A DNA stretch of 64,000 nucleotides from Gadus chalcogrammus (taxonomy: Eukaryota > Chordata > Actinopteri > Gadiformes > Gadidae), in assembly GCF_026213295.1 (NCBI RefSeq), contig NC_079431.1, positions 14,541,772 through 14,605,771 on the forward strand. The letters are read 5' to 3'. Each line of letters opens with the position of its first letter. Position 1 is the first letter of the stretch. The notes below the pieces were generated by a model. The model worked only from the letters and a program-made list of their open reading frames with translations, did no database searches and was not told the origin of the DNA. Shown here piece after piece: positions 10,068 through 20,925 of this stretch. Made by a program: the position numbers and the translations under genes.

Positions 10068-10643
10068 TTACATGAGGTGGTCGGAGCCATTCGCCAAGCT
10101 TACCTTCGCCTCCACCCGGGAAAGTGCCACCGGCTTCGATGAGAAACATCGTTCTGGGGCAATGTCATCAATGGTGAGGGGGTGGGCACCGACCCGGCCA
10201 AGGTGGCTAAGTTGAGTGGGCGACCATTTCCTCATAACATCGTAGAGGTGAGAAACACCTTGGGCCTGGCTTCTTATCGCCATTTCCTTCAAAGACTTTT
10301 TTCTTGCCAGCATTGCATAGCACTTTACATCACCGGACACACAAGGAGCAGGCCTTCTTATGGGATAAGCAATGCAACACTGCCTTTGACTTGCTGCAAA
10401 CGGCGCTCACCAGGGCCCTCTTCTTGGCTTATCCAGACCCAAGCCGAACCATTCATCGTGAATACCGACGCTAGTGATGTGGGCCTCGGTTCATGGCTGA
10501 GTAACGTTGGACCACTTTGGGGACTCAAAGACCCTCATGGTGACTCCGTGGCAGCTTCTACTGGCCAAACTGCCGCCAGGATGTTGAGCTGTTGGTCCAC
10601 TAGTGTGACAGCTGCACCGCTGAAGGTGCCCACACAACGATAA
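10068..10643 (+). pseudogene. gypsy RT connection and RNase H, broken
   Basis: Reading frame pieces cover the RT thumb and connection and the first RNase H motif with its TDAS aspartate. A TGA at 10140 and later frameshifts interrupt it; the codons around the cooperating residues of RNase H downstream are scrambled. Part of gypsy copy 1. Confidence 0.7.
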
Positions 10644-10667
10644 CATGCCCCCTTACAGTATTACCAA

Positions 10668-11318
10668 GTGGGGGTCCCTATGGATCGCATGGGAGTCGAC
10701 AACCATGGTCCTTTTCCTCTCACTGACAATGGCAACCGCTATGTTCTCGTGTCTATGGAGGATTTCCTGAAATGGCCATTTGCGGTGTCAGATCAGACCT
10801 CATCATCACGGCAACTAGTGCAGGAACTGTTTTCACGGTTCGGTGCAACAGAGGAACTCCATGTGGACCAGGGGCGTAACTTTGAGGCCCAGGTATTCCA
10901 GGACTTCAACTGGGGGTGAAGACTCGGACCACCTCATTGCATCCACAGAACGTTGGTCTTGTGGAATGGTTTAATCATGGGCATGATGGCCCACCGGCTT
11001 GCTATCCTCTCCAACCGGCTACAAAGAGACTTCGACCTTCATTTTCCCCTGATCCAAAGGTCATACAGAACCTTAGTTCAAGAGTCCACACACTGCAGCC
11101 CGGCCGCTCTAATCTTCGAACGGAAGTTGCGGACCCTAGTAGACCTGATGTTCGGGCCCCCTCCAGAACCAGGACTGGGCAGTGAGCCTGGGCTGGAATA
11201 TTTCTCACAGCTACGACAGTGGCTCAGAGGTAGGCATTTACCAGATGGGCCATCAAAGACACCGGAGATCGCCAAGAGCAGGCTTATGACACCCGCTGCA
11301 CGGAAGAGGACTTTCTAA
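10668..11318 (+). pseudogene. gypsy integrase core, frameshifted
   Basis: All three catalytic acidic positions of the DDE core can be located: Asp in MGVDNHGP, Asp in HVDQGRNF, and Glu in GLVEWFN. A stop after FQDFNWG (near 10917) and a frame change put the last of them in a different frame. Further downstream, RSYRTLVQESTHCSPAALIF and PPPEPGLGSEPGLEYF are typical gypsy integrase and chromodomain-side sequences. Not functional. Confidence 0.75.
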
Positions 11319-11419
11319 CGGGGGCCCAAGTGTGGAAATACGCTCCTGGAAGGAAGAAGGGGGTCTCCACAAAGCTCAGCAGTCGTTTGACTGGGTCATG
11401 CATTCCCCTGTTGTAGTAT

Positions 11420-11530
11420 TAGGGGTGTAACGATCCATCAATGTAGATCGATTCATCGATTGATTGCCAAACGATCCAACTGCATCAATGTAACGCTCAA
11501 ACATCGATGCATATCGCTGTATTATATTTA
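11420..11530. mobile_element. Possible single end of a hAT element
   Basis: TAGGGGTGTAACGATCCATC followed by GATCGATTCATCGATTG resembles the sub-terminal region of fish hAT elements. No matching opposite end or target duplication was found, so it is either a truncated copy or a very degraded one. Confidence 0.35.
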
Positions 11531-11739
11531 CTACCCGGCTGAGCACACAGTGCCACCGAGGCGAACAACATCTTCCTCTGCACCTCCAGGACTGACGCCC
11601 TGTGTGGTTTCCAGCGTAGAACATTTTGAAAATAACGTTTTTTTCCGGTTTGAATAAATAAATTAACACATAACATTTTAATTTTAAAGTCTTTGTCTTC
11701 CGTTAATGCCTCAGATTATCACAATACATTATAATTGGC

Positions 11740-12001
11740 AAGCATTATATGATACTTTCTAATGTAGTATTCACTGAAGAAGGTAGTTCCTGTGTTGACT
11801 AACATGATTGGTGGATTTGAGCTTGCATGCTCATTGGTTGCCTTGACTGTCTCCTGACTATATTTTAACACACTAAAGAGGACCCTTTAGGGATGAGGAG
11901 TATAGCAGAATCCCTCCCTCTCTTACAACTGTAACCCTAATGAGCATTGTGTTACTCCAGCAAAGAGTGGTATAGTTTCATTGTGAATAAGTTGTAAGCA
12001 T
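11740..12001 (+). promoter_or_regulatory. Conserved upstream block of OR at 12002: inverted CCAAT, TATA-like box, CCCTTTAGGG
   Basis: An inverted CCAAT (ATTGG, 11833-11837) lies about 22 bp before TATATTTTAA (11859-11868), followed by the palindrome CCCTTTAGGG (11883-11892). The same order and spacing recur before the ORs at 15840, 25576 and 36127, beginning with the shared phrase CACTGAAGAAGGTAGTTCCTGT or a close variant. Transcription would start in the roughly 130 bp between the TATA-like box and the ATG, unless an upstream exon exists. Recent duplication alone could explain the conservation. Confidence 0.5.
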
Positions 12002-12949
12002 ATGAACATGATTATGGATAATGTCTCACTGATAACAGTGTTAAGTCTTTCTGGGTTGAATGAAGTCACAAACTACAGAGTGGTTCTCTTTACCTCCACC
12101 TTGCTTTGTTATTGCTTGATACTAACCATCAACTGCGCTCTGATTCTCACCATTGTCCTGGACAAAAGCCTGCATGAGCCCATGTACATTTTGTTGTGTT
12201 GCCTCTGCATTAACGGGATTTACGGCACAACAGGCTTCTACCCCAAATTCCTCCTGGACCTGCTGTCTTCGTCTCATGTCATCTCCTACAACGGGTGTCT
12301 TGTGCAGGCCTTTGTGATGTTTTCGTTTGCATGCAGCGACCTGTCCATTCTCTCCGTCATGTCCTACGATAGATACCTGGCTATCTGTAGGCCCCTGCGC
12401 TACAACCGCTATATGAACAAGCACAGGCTGTCCCTGCTGATATTTTTCTCCTGGTTGATCCCTTTCAGCTTCCTGGCCGTCTGCATTATTCTTACCTCCC
12501 GGCTCACGCTGTGCAGCGCCAAGATCCAGCGACTGTACTGTGTGAATTGGGTCATCGTGTTGCTGGCGTGCCCGTCGAACAACACCACACCGAACAGCAT
12601 TGTGGTGTATCTCACCATACTGGTGTATGTTTTACACGGGCTGCTGATCGTCTGGTCCTACATGTACCTGGTGAGGACGTGTCGGGGCTCCATGGAGAAC
12701 AGGAAGAAGTTCATGCAGACATGTGTGCCCCATCTCACCTGCATGCTCATCTTCTTGTCCACCATCGTCTTTGATATCATGTATATGCACTTTGGATCCA
12801 AAAACATCGCTCAGTCGCTGAAGAACTTCATTGCCATAGTGTTCCTATTTATATCCCCGATCATGAACCCTGTCATATATGGATTCAAACTGACCAAAGT
12901 ACGCAACAAGATAATTTTTTATTTAAATGTTTACAGGAAATACTCATGA
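12002..12949 (+). CDS. Odorant receptor, subtype A (first copy)
   Basis: Intact intronless ORF of 315 residues from the first of three in-frame ATGs (12002, 12008, 12014). The third gives MDN, as in the OR at 4790, so the real start may be 12014. Features: sequon at N7; LHEPMY 58-62; CINGIYG 69-75; TM3-start cysteine at 99; SYDRYLAIC at 121-129 (the usual alanine of MAYDRY is serine here); loop-2 cysteines at 171, 180 and 190 with an NNTT sequon at 193-194; CVPH at 241-244; NPVIYGFKLTKVRNK in TM7 and the tail. It pairs with the OR at 25576 (shared CCLCINGIYG and MHFGSKNIAQSLKN), while those at 15840 and 36127 form the other subtype. Seven-helix olfactory GPCR; ligand unknown. Confidence 0.96.
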   Translation: MNMIMDNVSLITVLSLSGLNEVTNYRVVLFTSTLLCYCLILTINCALILTIVLDKSLHEPMYILLCCLCINGIYGTTGFYPKFLLDLLSSSHVISYNGCLVQAFVMFSFACSDLSILSVMSYDRYLAICRPLRYNRYMNKHRLSLLIFFSWLIPFSFLAVCIILTSRLTLCSAKIQRLYCVNWVIVLLACPSNNTTPNSIVVYLTILVYVLHGLLIVWSYMYLVRTCRGSMENRKKFMQTCVPHLTCMLIFLSTIVFDIMYMHFGSKNIAQSLKNFIAIVFLFISPIMNPVIYGFKLTKVRNKIIFYLNVYRKYS

Positions 12950-13320
12950 CTGAGTGTTCAAGACAATAATCATGGTAGAAATACATTTAGATTGGTCTAT
13001 ATCTGTTTATTTACACAATAATGTAAAGTGTAGTATCGTTTTCTACAAAGAGGAGAGGTGATACCACAAAAATGCTTGAACATATCACACCACACATTTC
13101 CTTTGCTTGCCTTTTGCTTGTCGCAGGGTAAACCTTTTACCTGGTTATTTATTCCCTGTCTCAATGTCTCTCTAGATAGCAAAGAGTACGTGTTTGGGAC
13201 AGGCACACGAACAGAAACAGAAAAAACATACAATATAACAATCATGCACCAAAATCAAATAATTGTATTTATTTAAAAGCCCCATGGCTTTGGTTTTCAC
13301 TTAATACTGCACAATGTGAT
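12950..13320 (+). repeat. 3' flank of the OR unit
   Basis: Shares ACATTTAGATTGGTCTATAT, GATACCACAA, ACATTTCCTTTGCTTG and CCCTGTCTCAATGTCTCTCT with the flanks after the ORs at 15840 and 25576 and after the pseudogene. No ORF of note. It may include the 3' UTR. Confidence 0.6.
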
Positions 13321-13546
13321 GGAGTCGGCTTAGCTCAGGCGGTAGAGCAGTTGTCTTGTAAACGAAAGGTTTATAGTTCAATCCTCAGCTCCTCCTAGCT
13401 GAGTGTTGATGTGTCCCTGAGCAAGACACCTGGCCCTAACTGCTCCTGATGAGTTGGCTGTTGCCTTGCATGGTTGCCTTGCATGGTTGACTCTGCCGTT
13501 GTTGTGTCAAGTCGCTTTGGATAAAAGCGTCTGCTAAATGCCCTAA
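13321..13546 (+). repeat. tRNA-derived SINE (tRNA-Thr-like head, V-SINE-like tail)
   Basis: The head has a recognisable box A (TAGCTCAGGCGGTAGAGC), an anticodon-loop CTTGTAA that would read TGT (Thr), and a box B-like ATAGTTCAATCC. It is followed by CCCTGAGCAAGACACCTGGC and the tail GTCGCTTTGGATAAAAGCG, then TCTGCTAAATG, common in fish SINEs. A GTTGCCTTGCATG segment is tandemly duplicated. The acceptor stem does not pair as in a functional tRNA gene, so this is a SINE copy. Confidence 0.85.
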
Positions 13547-15600
13547 TTGTACTCGTGTTATCTTCACGTTAAGTATAAATACTTTTCTTCCATTGCACTG
13601 TTCGGTCCACATTTGCTGCTAGTAAACCTGCATTTCCCTTAGGGGATTAATAAAGTGTTATCTATGTATCTATTAATTGCAAGGTGGTAAAATAAGAACA
13701 TTGGATTAATTAAAATGTATAAGCCTGATTTAAGGTTAAAAACAAACTTGACATAAGCTTCTCAAGATGCTGTCCCCACATGTAGCAATTTTAAATAAAA
13801 AGAATTGGAAAATCTTAACATGGTTTAAAAAATATCGTATGCATTGATTTCACAGATTCAACCACCTTTCTAATGCTAAGAGGGACTACATGTAGCTCAT
13901 TTAAATGCATAAACTGCTTTACACTTCCAATATTTGAACAGGTTGTAATTCTTCCAAATATGACACCTTGCCCCAATCTCTGGTTTTGATCAACATGTCG
14001 TTTTATTTCCATTATATTTTAAACTTGCAGTTTTTGGCACGTTTTGGCATGGACTCTGGCCGTACCGCCCTCTCGCCTCAGTTGTTGTTGGGCAGGCGGC
14101 AGCAGCACCACACGTGCTGCAGCGGTTGGCTTCCCTGCTGATTCCCTTCCTGGGGGGGCTGGCAGCCCTGTCTGTCAGCGCCAGCAAACTTGAGGGACTA
14201 TGTGCTGGGTGATGGGGATGTTGGGGAGGACTGACCCCTCAGGTAGGGGCTTTGATCCGGAAGGATTTGTTGCCTCAGGGACTCCTGGGACAGATCAGTT
14301 TGCACTTCTATTGGCAGGGCCTGGCACTCCATCACTAAACCTCACTGGAATCAACCAAGGTTAAAGCACATTACTTCAAATTGCAAGTTTTTTTTTTGCG
14401 TTGGGATATGAAGTACCCTACCTGTATACCCATGATGGTTTTTTAAAGCCTTAAGCAGATAACAGAAAATCAATATAATATACAAGTACTACATAAATGT
14501 ACAAATCCATACTTATTAGTACATTTTTATCAGTTCCAAATTGGCCATTTAATGGAAAAAAATCGGAATCTGACTATGGAAAATATCCTGGAAAACACTT
14601 GGAAAATGATACACTGAAAATAGTGGGAACCCTAAACTAAATGTCCAAGGTTTTGAACTAATGTGCACTTCTTGGATTCATTAAGTTTGAAATATATTTG
14701 TGCTACTCCATCTGTTAATGGCGGTCATGGCACTGGTGTCATTCGATTGAACTGATTTGTCTTGTGTTTATCATTCCACATAGATAAAGTAGTGGCATAC
14801 TGTGGTCTTATAACATAATAATAATAATTCATTTTATTTGTTGAGCACTCTTCATTCTAAGCAGAATCTCAGAGTGCTAAAGGACAAAAGGACAGTTTAA
14901 GAAAATGTATACATTTTTTAAAAAGTTGGAAATTCCTTTATGAATAAAACATTACCTAGGGTTAGCAGTATGTGTGTACAAACCTGTTGTGTACAAATGT
15001 ACAAACCCACCTCTCAAGACTTTTGTGGTCCACTGTATCGAATGCAGGTCATTAATGCAAAACTAAAACAGCAACCTGTTCTTGATTGTCAAATTACTTT
15101 TATTTTGTTGAGTGATCTCTGTTCAATGAGTTTGTTTTAGATCCAAACTCCAAAAAAAAATATTTTAAAAAGTTGTTGATCTGGTAAAAAATATATATAT
15201 TTAAACATATTCATTATTATATATTGGAGCATGGGAATAGCTCTACAAGCTGCTAAAAAGCTTACATTTCTTTAACATAATCTCCAATCGGAACGATATA
15301 ATAGGTTTTTTGTAAAGGTTGTCCAAAACGGCCCATATAGACATGTTGGCCCCCTTTCGACTGTTCAAAGAAACTGCAATACGTCACATATTTCAGACTC
15401 TGCCTGCCCAAAAAAAAATTACATTAGATAATTTCATATTACATAAGGAAGCCTCTGGCAATTAAGACAAAGCCCTATTATCAGTGTTCTTTATAAAGTG
15501 TTCTGTAACAGTCTAAGAAACACTTTAGGTCTATATTTTCTACGTTTATTTGAGTATTTGAAATACATTATAATCATTCTCAAGCATAATATGATTCATT
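13547..15600. other. Spacer between ORs 12002 and 15840, homologous to parts of later spacers
   Basis: No gene. Segment 14090-14430 matches 22800-23070 (shared GCCAGCAAACTTGAGGGACT and GAAGTACCCTACCTGTATAC). Segment 14580-14700 matches 29530-29610 and 31335-31365. Segment 14940-15130 matches 35160-35330 (shared TAGGGTTAGCAG and TTTTGTGGTCCACTG). These matches show that the later spacer (26.5-36.1 kb) is an expanded copy of this one. An L2/SINE-tail-like stretch lies at 14815-14880. Confidence 0.55.
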
Positions 15601-15839
15601 CTAATATACTATCCACTGAAAAACGTAGTACCTGTGATGATTGGGTGATTTAAACTCGCATGCTCATTGGTCGCCTTGACTGTCTCCTGACTATATTTTA
15701 AAACACAAAATAGGACGGACCCTTGAGAGATTAGGAGTACAGGAGTGTCCCTCCCTCTCTAACCGCTATAACCCTAACGAGAATTGTGTGAGTCCAACAA
15801 AGGGTGATACAGTTGATTTGATGAATATGTTGTAGGCAT
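15585..15839 (+). promoter_or_regulatory. Conserved upstream block of OR at 15840
   Basis: Inverted CCAAT (15666-15670) and TATATTTTAA (15692-15701) are in the same relation as before the OR at 12002. The CCCTTTAGGG palindrome is degraded here to CCCTTGAGAG. The ATG lies about 140 bp downstream of the TATA-like box. Confidence 0.5.
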
Positions 15840-16790
15840 ATGAAAATGATGATGGATAATATCTCGATGATAACAGTGTTTAGTCTTTCTGGGTTGAATG
15901 AGATCGCAACCTATAGAGCGGTTCTCTTTACCTCCACCTTGCTTTATTATTGCTTGATACTAACCATCAACTGCTCTCTGATTCTCACCATTGTCCTGGA
16001 CAAAAGCCTTCATGAGCCCATGTACATTCTGTTGTGTTCCCTCTGCATTAACGGGATTTATGGCACCACAGGCTTCTACCCCAAATTCCTCCTGGACCTG
16101 CTGTCTTTGTCTCACGTCATCTCTTACAACGGGTGTCTCGTGCAGGCCTTTGTGATGTTTTCATTTGCATGCAGCGACCTGTCCATTCTCTCCGTCATGG
16201 CCTACGATAGATACCTGGCCATTTGTCGACCCCTGCACTACCACAGATTTATGAACAAGCTCAGGTTGTCCCAGCTAGTTTGCCTCTCCTGGTTGACCCC
16301 CTTCAGCATTCTAGCCATCAGCATCACCCTTACGTCCAGGCTCACGCTGTGCAGCGACAAGATCCAGCGGCTGTACTGCGTGAACTGGGTCATCGTGTTG
16401 CTGGCGTGCCCGTCAAACAACACCACAGTGCACAGCATCGTGGCGTACCTCACCATACTGGTGTACGTTTTCCACGGGCTGCTGATCGTCTTATCCTACA
16501 TGTACCTGGTGAGGACGTGTCGGGGCTCCATGGAGAACAGGAAGAAGTTCATGCAGACCTGTGTGCCCCATCTTACCTGCCTGCTCACCTTCCTGTCCAC
16601 CATCTTCTTTGATGTCATGTACATGCGCTTCGGCTCCAAAAACATTGCTACGTCGCTCCAGAACTTCATCGCCATAGAGTTTCTGATCATACCCCCGATC
16701 ATGAACCCCCTCATGTATGGATTCAAACTGACCAAAGTACGCAACAAGATTCTGTTTTATCTAAATATTAATAGGAAGTATTCACAATAG
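15840..16790 (+). CDS. Odorant receptor, subtype B (first copy)
   Basis: Intact intronless ORF of 316 residues; in-frame ATGs at 15840, 15846, 15849 and 15852, the last giving MDN. Motifs: sequon at N7; LHEPMY and CINGIYG in TM2; SYNGC at the TM3 start; MAYDRYLAIC; loop-2 cysteines; SNNTT sequon; MENRKKFMQTCVPHL before TM6; and NPLMYGFKLTKVRNK in TM7. It shares CSLCINGIYG, MRFGSKNI and SLQNFIAIEFLIIPPIMNPLMYG with the OR at 36127. It differs from subtype A mostly in the N-terminus, TM4-loop 2-TM5 and TM6-TM7, where odorant-contact residues are expected. Olfactory GPCR; ligand unknown. Confidence 0.96.
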   Translation: MKMMMDNISMITVFSLSGLNEIATYRAVLFTSTLLYYCLILTINCSLILTIVLDKSLHEPMYILLCSLCINGIYGTTGFYPKFLLDLLSLSHVISYNGCLVQAFVMFSFACSDLSILSVMAYDRYLAICRPLHYHRFMNKLRLSQLVCLSWLTPFSILAISITLTSRLTLCSDKIQRLYCVNWVIVLLACPSNNTTVHSIVAYLTILVYVFHGLLIVLSYMYLVRTCRGSMENRKKFMQTCVPHLTCLLTFLSTIFFDVMYMRFGSKNIATSLQNFIAIEFLIIPPIMNPLMYGFKLTKVRNKILFYLNINRKYSQ

Positions 16791-17640
16791 AGCGTTCATT
16801 TGTTGACAATAATAATATTTGCAATACATTTAGATTGGTCTATATCTTCTTGTATTTTACACCATTATTTAAAGTGCAGTTTTTGTATACTAAACTGCTT
16901 AGAGGTGATACCACAAGAATACATATCCCATCACACATTTCTATTGCTTGCATTGTACTTGTTGCAAGGAAAACCTCTCTGGTTAATTATTCCCTGTCTC
17001 AATGTCTCTCTGGGTTGCAGTACAAAAACGTTTGGGACAGACACACACACACAAACAGGCAGTCCAATGGCTAATCTTCCAATCACAAATGTATTACTAT
17101 AACAACCATAAAATAAAAGTGAAAACATTTTGTTGCAATTAAAACATTACATATTGGCTATTGTTTGTGCTAGACTCATATGGCATATCTTCTAATAAGA
17201 AAAAAGACAATATAACAACCATACACTAAAAGCAAATTAATTTTATTTTATTGAAAGACATCCGAAATACATAGGCCAGTGTTCGTGCTGGACTCTTATG
17301 GCCTAATGACTGGTCCAATTTGATACATATTAAGTTCTGGCTCTGGTTTTGCATTTAAGATTACAGAATGTTGACCTAATGTTGAGCAGAAAGAAACCTT
17401 GTTTCTTTGTCTTTATTTGCATTGTTATGTCCACTTTTGCTGTTATAACATCTGGATTTCACTTTGTGTATAAATAAATCCTTATCTACTCACAGGTAAT
17501 ATAAGAAAATTTGATTAAGAAATATATAATGCTATTTATAATAACAAGGTTTAACAAAGAACTTGGCTTCAGATTTGTCATGATTCTGTCCCACATATAA
17601 TATGCAATACTATGTAAAATTCCCCAAAGTTTGTAGAGAA

Positions 17641-17689
<49 letters not shown>

Positions 17690-18110
17690 GAAAGAAAGAA
17701 AGCATAAAACTTATGAAGAACAATCGTTGAGCGCCGCATGCAGCACACACCTAATGATGGGAACATTTGTGCATTGTTCAATTTATTTAATGTTTAGTGA
17801 TTTAAACAGTTTTAAACCAGCCTAATAATGCTAAAAGGGACTAAGTGTATTATTGATCAAATGCATATATTTCTTTTCATCGCCAATATTTGAACAGTTC
17901 CTAATTTTGCACAAAAATGCCACCTTCCCCGACTCTCTCTGTTGGTCCTAATCAGCCTATGGTTTGATTTCTATTATATTTGAAACGGGCCGGTATTTCC
18001 TGGAAAAAGGGAAGGAAGTGACGTCTTAGTGTTGATAAATGCAAATTTTTTATTTCTGACATTTGTTTATGATTGTTATTGTCTCATACCACAGAGCTGC
18101 CCCTGCCTTA
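16791..18110 (+). repeat. 3' flank of the OR unit
   Basis: About 1.3 kb shared in patches with other units: ACATTTAGATTGGTCTATAT, CCCTGTCTCAATGTCTCTCT, GGAAGTGACGTCT (near 18014) and TTGTCTCATACCACAGAGCT (about 18079). It contains a (GAAA)n microsatellite. No ORF. Confidence 0.6.
17641..17703. repeat. (GAAA)n microsatellite
   Basis: About 60 bp of GAAA units with one GAGAAA interruption. Confidence 0.93.
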
Positions 18111-18866
18111 TTGTACAATCCTGAGCAGGCTGCAGTTCACTGACCCCCCAAAGGGGCCAGAAATTAGACTTAATTTGTGGTCCTTAGACATAGTACCTTT
18201 AACTTGATCAAATCAGAGAATACAATTATTATGTTAAAACGCAACGCTGGGATGTTAGGTTAGAGGAAGCCAGCAAGAGGCAGAGATATTAAAAATATTT
18301 TTTTCAAACGTTGAGAGTTGAAAGGATAAACAATTATCATTAATATAATAATATGCTTCCTTTTCAAATAGTTTCACATCAAAATTAGAAAATTACAATA
18401 TAAATTGATAAGGATAAATATGAAATAAATCAAAGCCAAGGGCTAACAGTAGCAACACATATCTAAGAACTTGATTAGAGATTCTTTCACAATTCAGCTA
18501 TTGTATTGACACATTGCTTAATAGCTACATACAATATATTCAAAATCAAAAAATCAATAAAGCTGCTGCCGCAAAGGATCCTGGGAGGGGTTTGGCCCAC
18601 TATTAGTTGGACCTCCTAGTGCTCTTCTGGGTCCTCTGTGGCAGTGACATTAGGTGGGGTTCAATGGTTGGTCAATGCCTAGGTGGCAGTGAAGTTGCGA
18701 AAAAACCGACAACGCCAAAGAGATGTTCAGGGTGGAGGGTTAATGAGTGTGGTATATTGTGTTCAGTGTGGTTTCAATTTAAGGCAGTTCTCACAGCCAA
18801 GGGGCGCAAGGGGCGCAAGAGCTGTGATTAACTGTTGAAAACCTGACACCTCGTTGTTGCTAAATT
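18111..18866. other. Unassigned spacer, probably including remnants of a gypsy 5' LTR
   Basis: AT-rich up to about 18560, then GC-richer sequence up to a primer-binding-site-like motif at 18867. By position the last few hundred bases could be the 5' LTR of gypsy copy 2, but no second LTR exists to prove its limits. No gene seen. Confidence 0.35.
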
Positions 18867-19099
18867 GATGTCAGAAGTGGGATTAAACATTGATAATGCA
18901 GAAGGCGATTCCAGGTTGGGGGATTCCCATGAGGCATCCAAAGGATGGACCCAGGGAGGAGTGAGATTGTGCGGGGCGCTCTGATGAGCCTATTGCGACA
19001 GGGTTGAGAACTTCCCAGAGGCCGTTGGCAGCTGCCTATTGGGCCCTATTGACCCCATTAGAGCCCTACCACGCACAGTTCTTCTCGCTGCCCTACATT

Positions 19100-19335
19100 G
19101 CTTCTGGAGTGTGGAGGAGTAAGCCATCCACCTTGCCCTGGCCTAGGCGGGGACGGCAGGGCGTGTACTCCACCTGGCCCCAGCAGAGCAGCGGGACCTC
19201 CAGGCACTAACCAGGGCGCGAGAGGGGCGATTCGGGAAGCGGGATTTCACCGACCACAGCAGGGAGCAACTAGAGAGCCAGGAGGGAGATTGCCTGGGGG
19301 TTTTCGCTGCAGACTTACAGCTCTAAACCCGGCGT
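19100..19335 (+). pseudogene. gypsy gag segment
   Basis: Allowing one stop, the frame through 19120-19330 gives LALAGTAGRVLHLAPAEQRD followed by an Arg-rich region ending GESLQTY-like after frame correction. This is typical of the gag of this fish gypsy group. The same motif recurs in the fragment near 2640. Confidence 0.55.
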
Positions 19336-19659
19336 TGGTGCGGCTCTTGATGTGGTGGACCCGTGTCGGGGGCTGACCCCTGCTGTTTCGGCTGTTTCCG
19401 GTGAGCCCCATCGTGGACAAGCGGGCAGAGGGAGTGGAGAGCAGAGTTGCAGTGCTGTTGGGTGTGAGTGATGGAAGAAGACATTGGATAGTGCATAGGT
19501 GAAAGTAAGCAGACTGAGTGAGAATATTAATGTGTTTTTCAAAAGAAAGTGTGCAATCGAGGATGTCACCCAGACTCTTGACCTGAGGGGAAAGAGGGAC
19601 TATGGAATTGTCGATGGTGTGGGGGAAGTTGGGACACTTTGACAGGGTGGATTTGGAGC

Positions 19660-19930
19660 CATGACCCATGGTCCACCATCTCCTTTATGGGCCCTGGTGC
19701 GATGGTCGACACAGAGGGCTCCCTACCACAAGGTTGGTCACTTATCAACACCAAATTCAGGATAGTCGCTGGAGAGTCGGGCCAGATGAAGGGGAGCGTG
19801 ACCTTGTGGGTCACAGTGGGGCGCAAAGCTACACCACGACTTCTGCCTGGCTGACATATCGGACACTTGTATAGTTGGCCATGACCTGCTCCCTCAGTTG
19901 AAGGCTACAGTGAACGTGCCACCCTCTGCC
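19660..19930 (+). pseudogene. gypsy aspartic protease segment
   Basis: MVDTEGSLPQGWSLINTKFR, then MKGSVTLWVTV, and after a frame change HDFCLADISDTCIVGHDLL. The order fits a retropepsin, with the VDTG-type active site reading VDTEG (glycine displaced), and the ILG/IVGxDLL flap-end motif. Frameshifted. Confidence 0.6.
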
Positions 19931-20429
19931 TGGGATCCATGGTGGTAGAAAACTACCGTTGCAGCGGTGGAAGGCTACCCGCACCAGCTTCCATTTGGGA
20001 ATATGCCTGTCCATCCACGACTTCATTCTCAGCAGTGACGCCAACGCCTCAGCTGTCAGTGACCATCCCACCAGCTTAGCTGACCATCCCTTTACTCAAC
20101 CCGACTCAGAGCTCTTCAGCCGTGACCTACCAGGCACTGCAAGAGCTCCTTCAGCGGAGCAGTGAAGGCCTCTTATCCACTAAGAAACGGCCATTGGAGG
20201 AGCTGCTGAACCAGTCACTGGACATCATTGCAGCATGAGACCAGGACTGCACAAAGACCACGATGGTTCAACATCAGATTGACGCCGGTGATGCACACCC
20301 TGATCCTGGAGATGGCATAGGCAGTAATCAATGAGCCCTCCAGTAGTCCTTGGGCCTCACCGGTGGTTCTGGTCCGGTGCGCCAGCTACTGTCTAGAAGG
20401 AAAGTAGCTGGTGTTCCTGTGTCAACTAT

Positions 20430-20925
20430 TGCTTGTTGAACACTGTAACAGAGAAGGATTCTCACCAAATTCCTCAGTTCGACGATGCCCTGGAACACAT
20501 CACCGGTTCCAGTTGGTTCAGCTCCCTACACCTCTCCAGTGGGTACTGGCAGGTAGCACTTGCCACAGATGCTCGGCCCAAAACAGCCTCTTCCATCAGG
20601 CAGGGGCTGTTGCAATTCAAGGTCATACTCTTTGGCCTTTGTAACGCATGAGCAACGTTTGAACGGCTGACGGAGAGTTTCCTCATCAATGTCCGTCGGA
20701 ATTGCTGCATCGTTGAACTTGAAGGTCTCCTTGCCCCTGTTGCAGACTTTAAGGGGCCCCTCGCAAGCTTACATGAGGTGTTCGGAGCCATTCGCCAACC
20801 TTACCTTCGCCTCCACCCGGGAAAGTGCCACCGGCTTCGATGAGAAACATCGTTCTGGGGCAATGTCATCAGTGGTGAGGGGGTGGGCACCGACCCGGCC
20901 TCGGTGGCTAAGTTGAGTGGGCGGT
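20430..20925 (+). pseudogene. gypsy reverse transcriptase, inactive
   Basis: Motifs include FDDALEHITGSSWFSSLHLS, SGYWQVALATDARPKTASS, then FKVILFGLCNA before a stop. The next part, with VELEGLLAPVADF, replaces the catalytic YLDD. The RT continues to HEVFGAIRQPYLRLHPGKCH and the TGA at 20841. It is the upstream complement of gypsy copy 1. Confidence 0.78.

Larger units (their letters stand above)
10067..11400 (+). mobile_element. Ty3/gypsy pol relic, 3' half (copy 1)
   Basis: It begins abruptly in the RT thumb region and runs through the RT connection (GTDPAKVAKLSG), RNase H (FIVNTDASDVGLG at about 10450-10490), and integrase (GVPMDRMGVDNHGPFPL from about 10668; HVDQGRNFEAQVF at about 10860; LHPQNVGLVEWFN at about 10940) to the integrase C-terminal region (FGPPPEPGLGSEPGLEYF). 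Several frameshifts and an in-frame TGA at 10140-10142 show it is dead. No 3' LTR is seen. The first roughly 150 bp overlap, with about 5 differences, the end of copy 2 at 20772-20925, including the same TGA. Confidence 0.85.
18867..20925 (+). mobile_element. Ty3/gypsy relic, 5' half (copy 2), joined to an OR pseudogene
   Basis: It starts with TGATGTCAGAAGTGGGATT, close to a tRNA-Leu primer-binding site. Then come gag (about 19110-19330), protease (about 19660-19930), RT (about 20430-20880) and the start of the RT connection (GTDPASVAKLSG), where it stops and OR sequence begins. The RT active site YLDD is replaced by ELEG. A shared TGA (20841-20843) and frameshifts confirm it is dead. No 3' LTR. 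Confidence 0.82.

Noticed and set aside
11883..11892. Olf/EBF site in CCCTTTAGGG upstream of the ORs
   Set aside because: The EBF consensus has CCC and GGG separated by two bases; here the spacing is four. Kept only as a conserved palindrome.
13321..13395. tRNA-Thr gene
   Set aside because: Box A, anticodon loop and box B are present, but the acceptor stem does not pair and the sequence continues into a SINE body and tail.
16223..16612. 129-codon + strand frame inside the OR at 15840
   Set aside because: Out-of-frame shadow of the receptor coding sequence.
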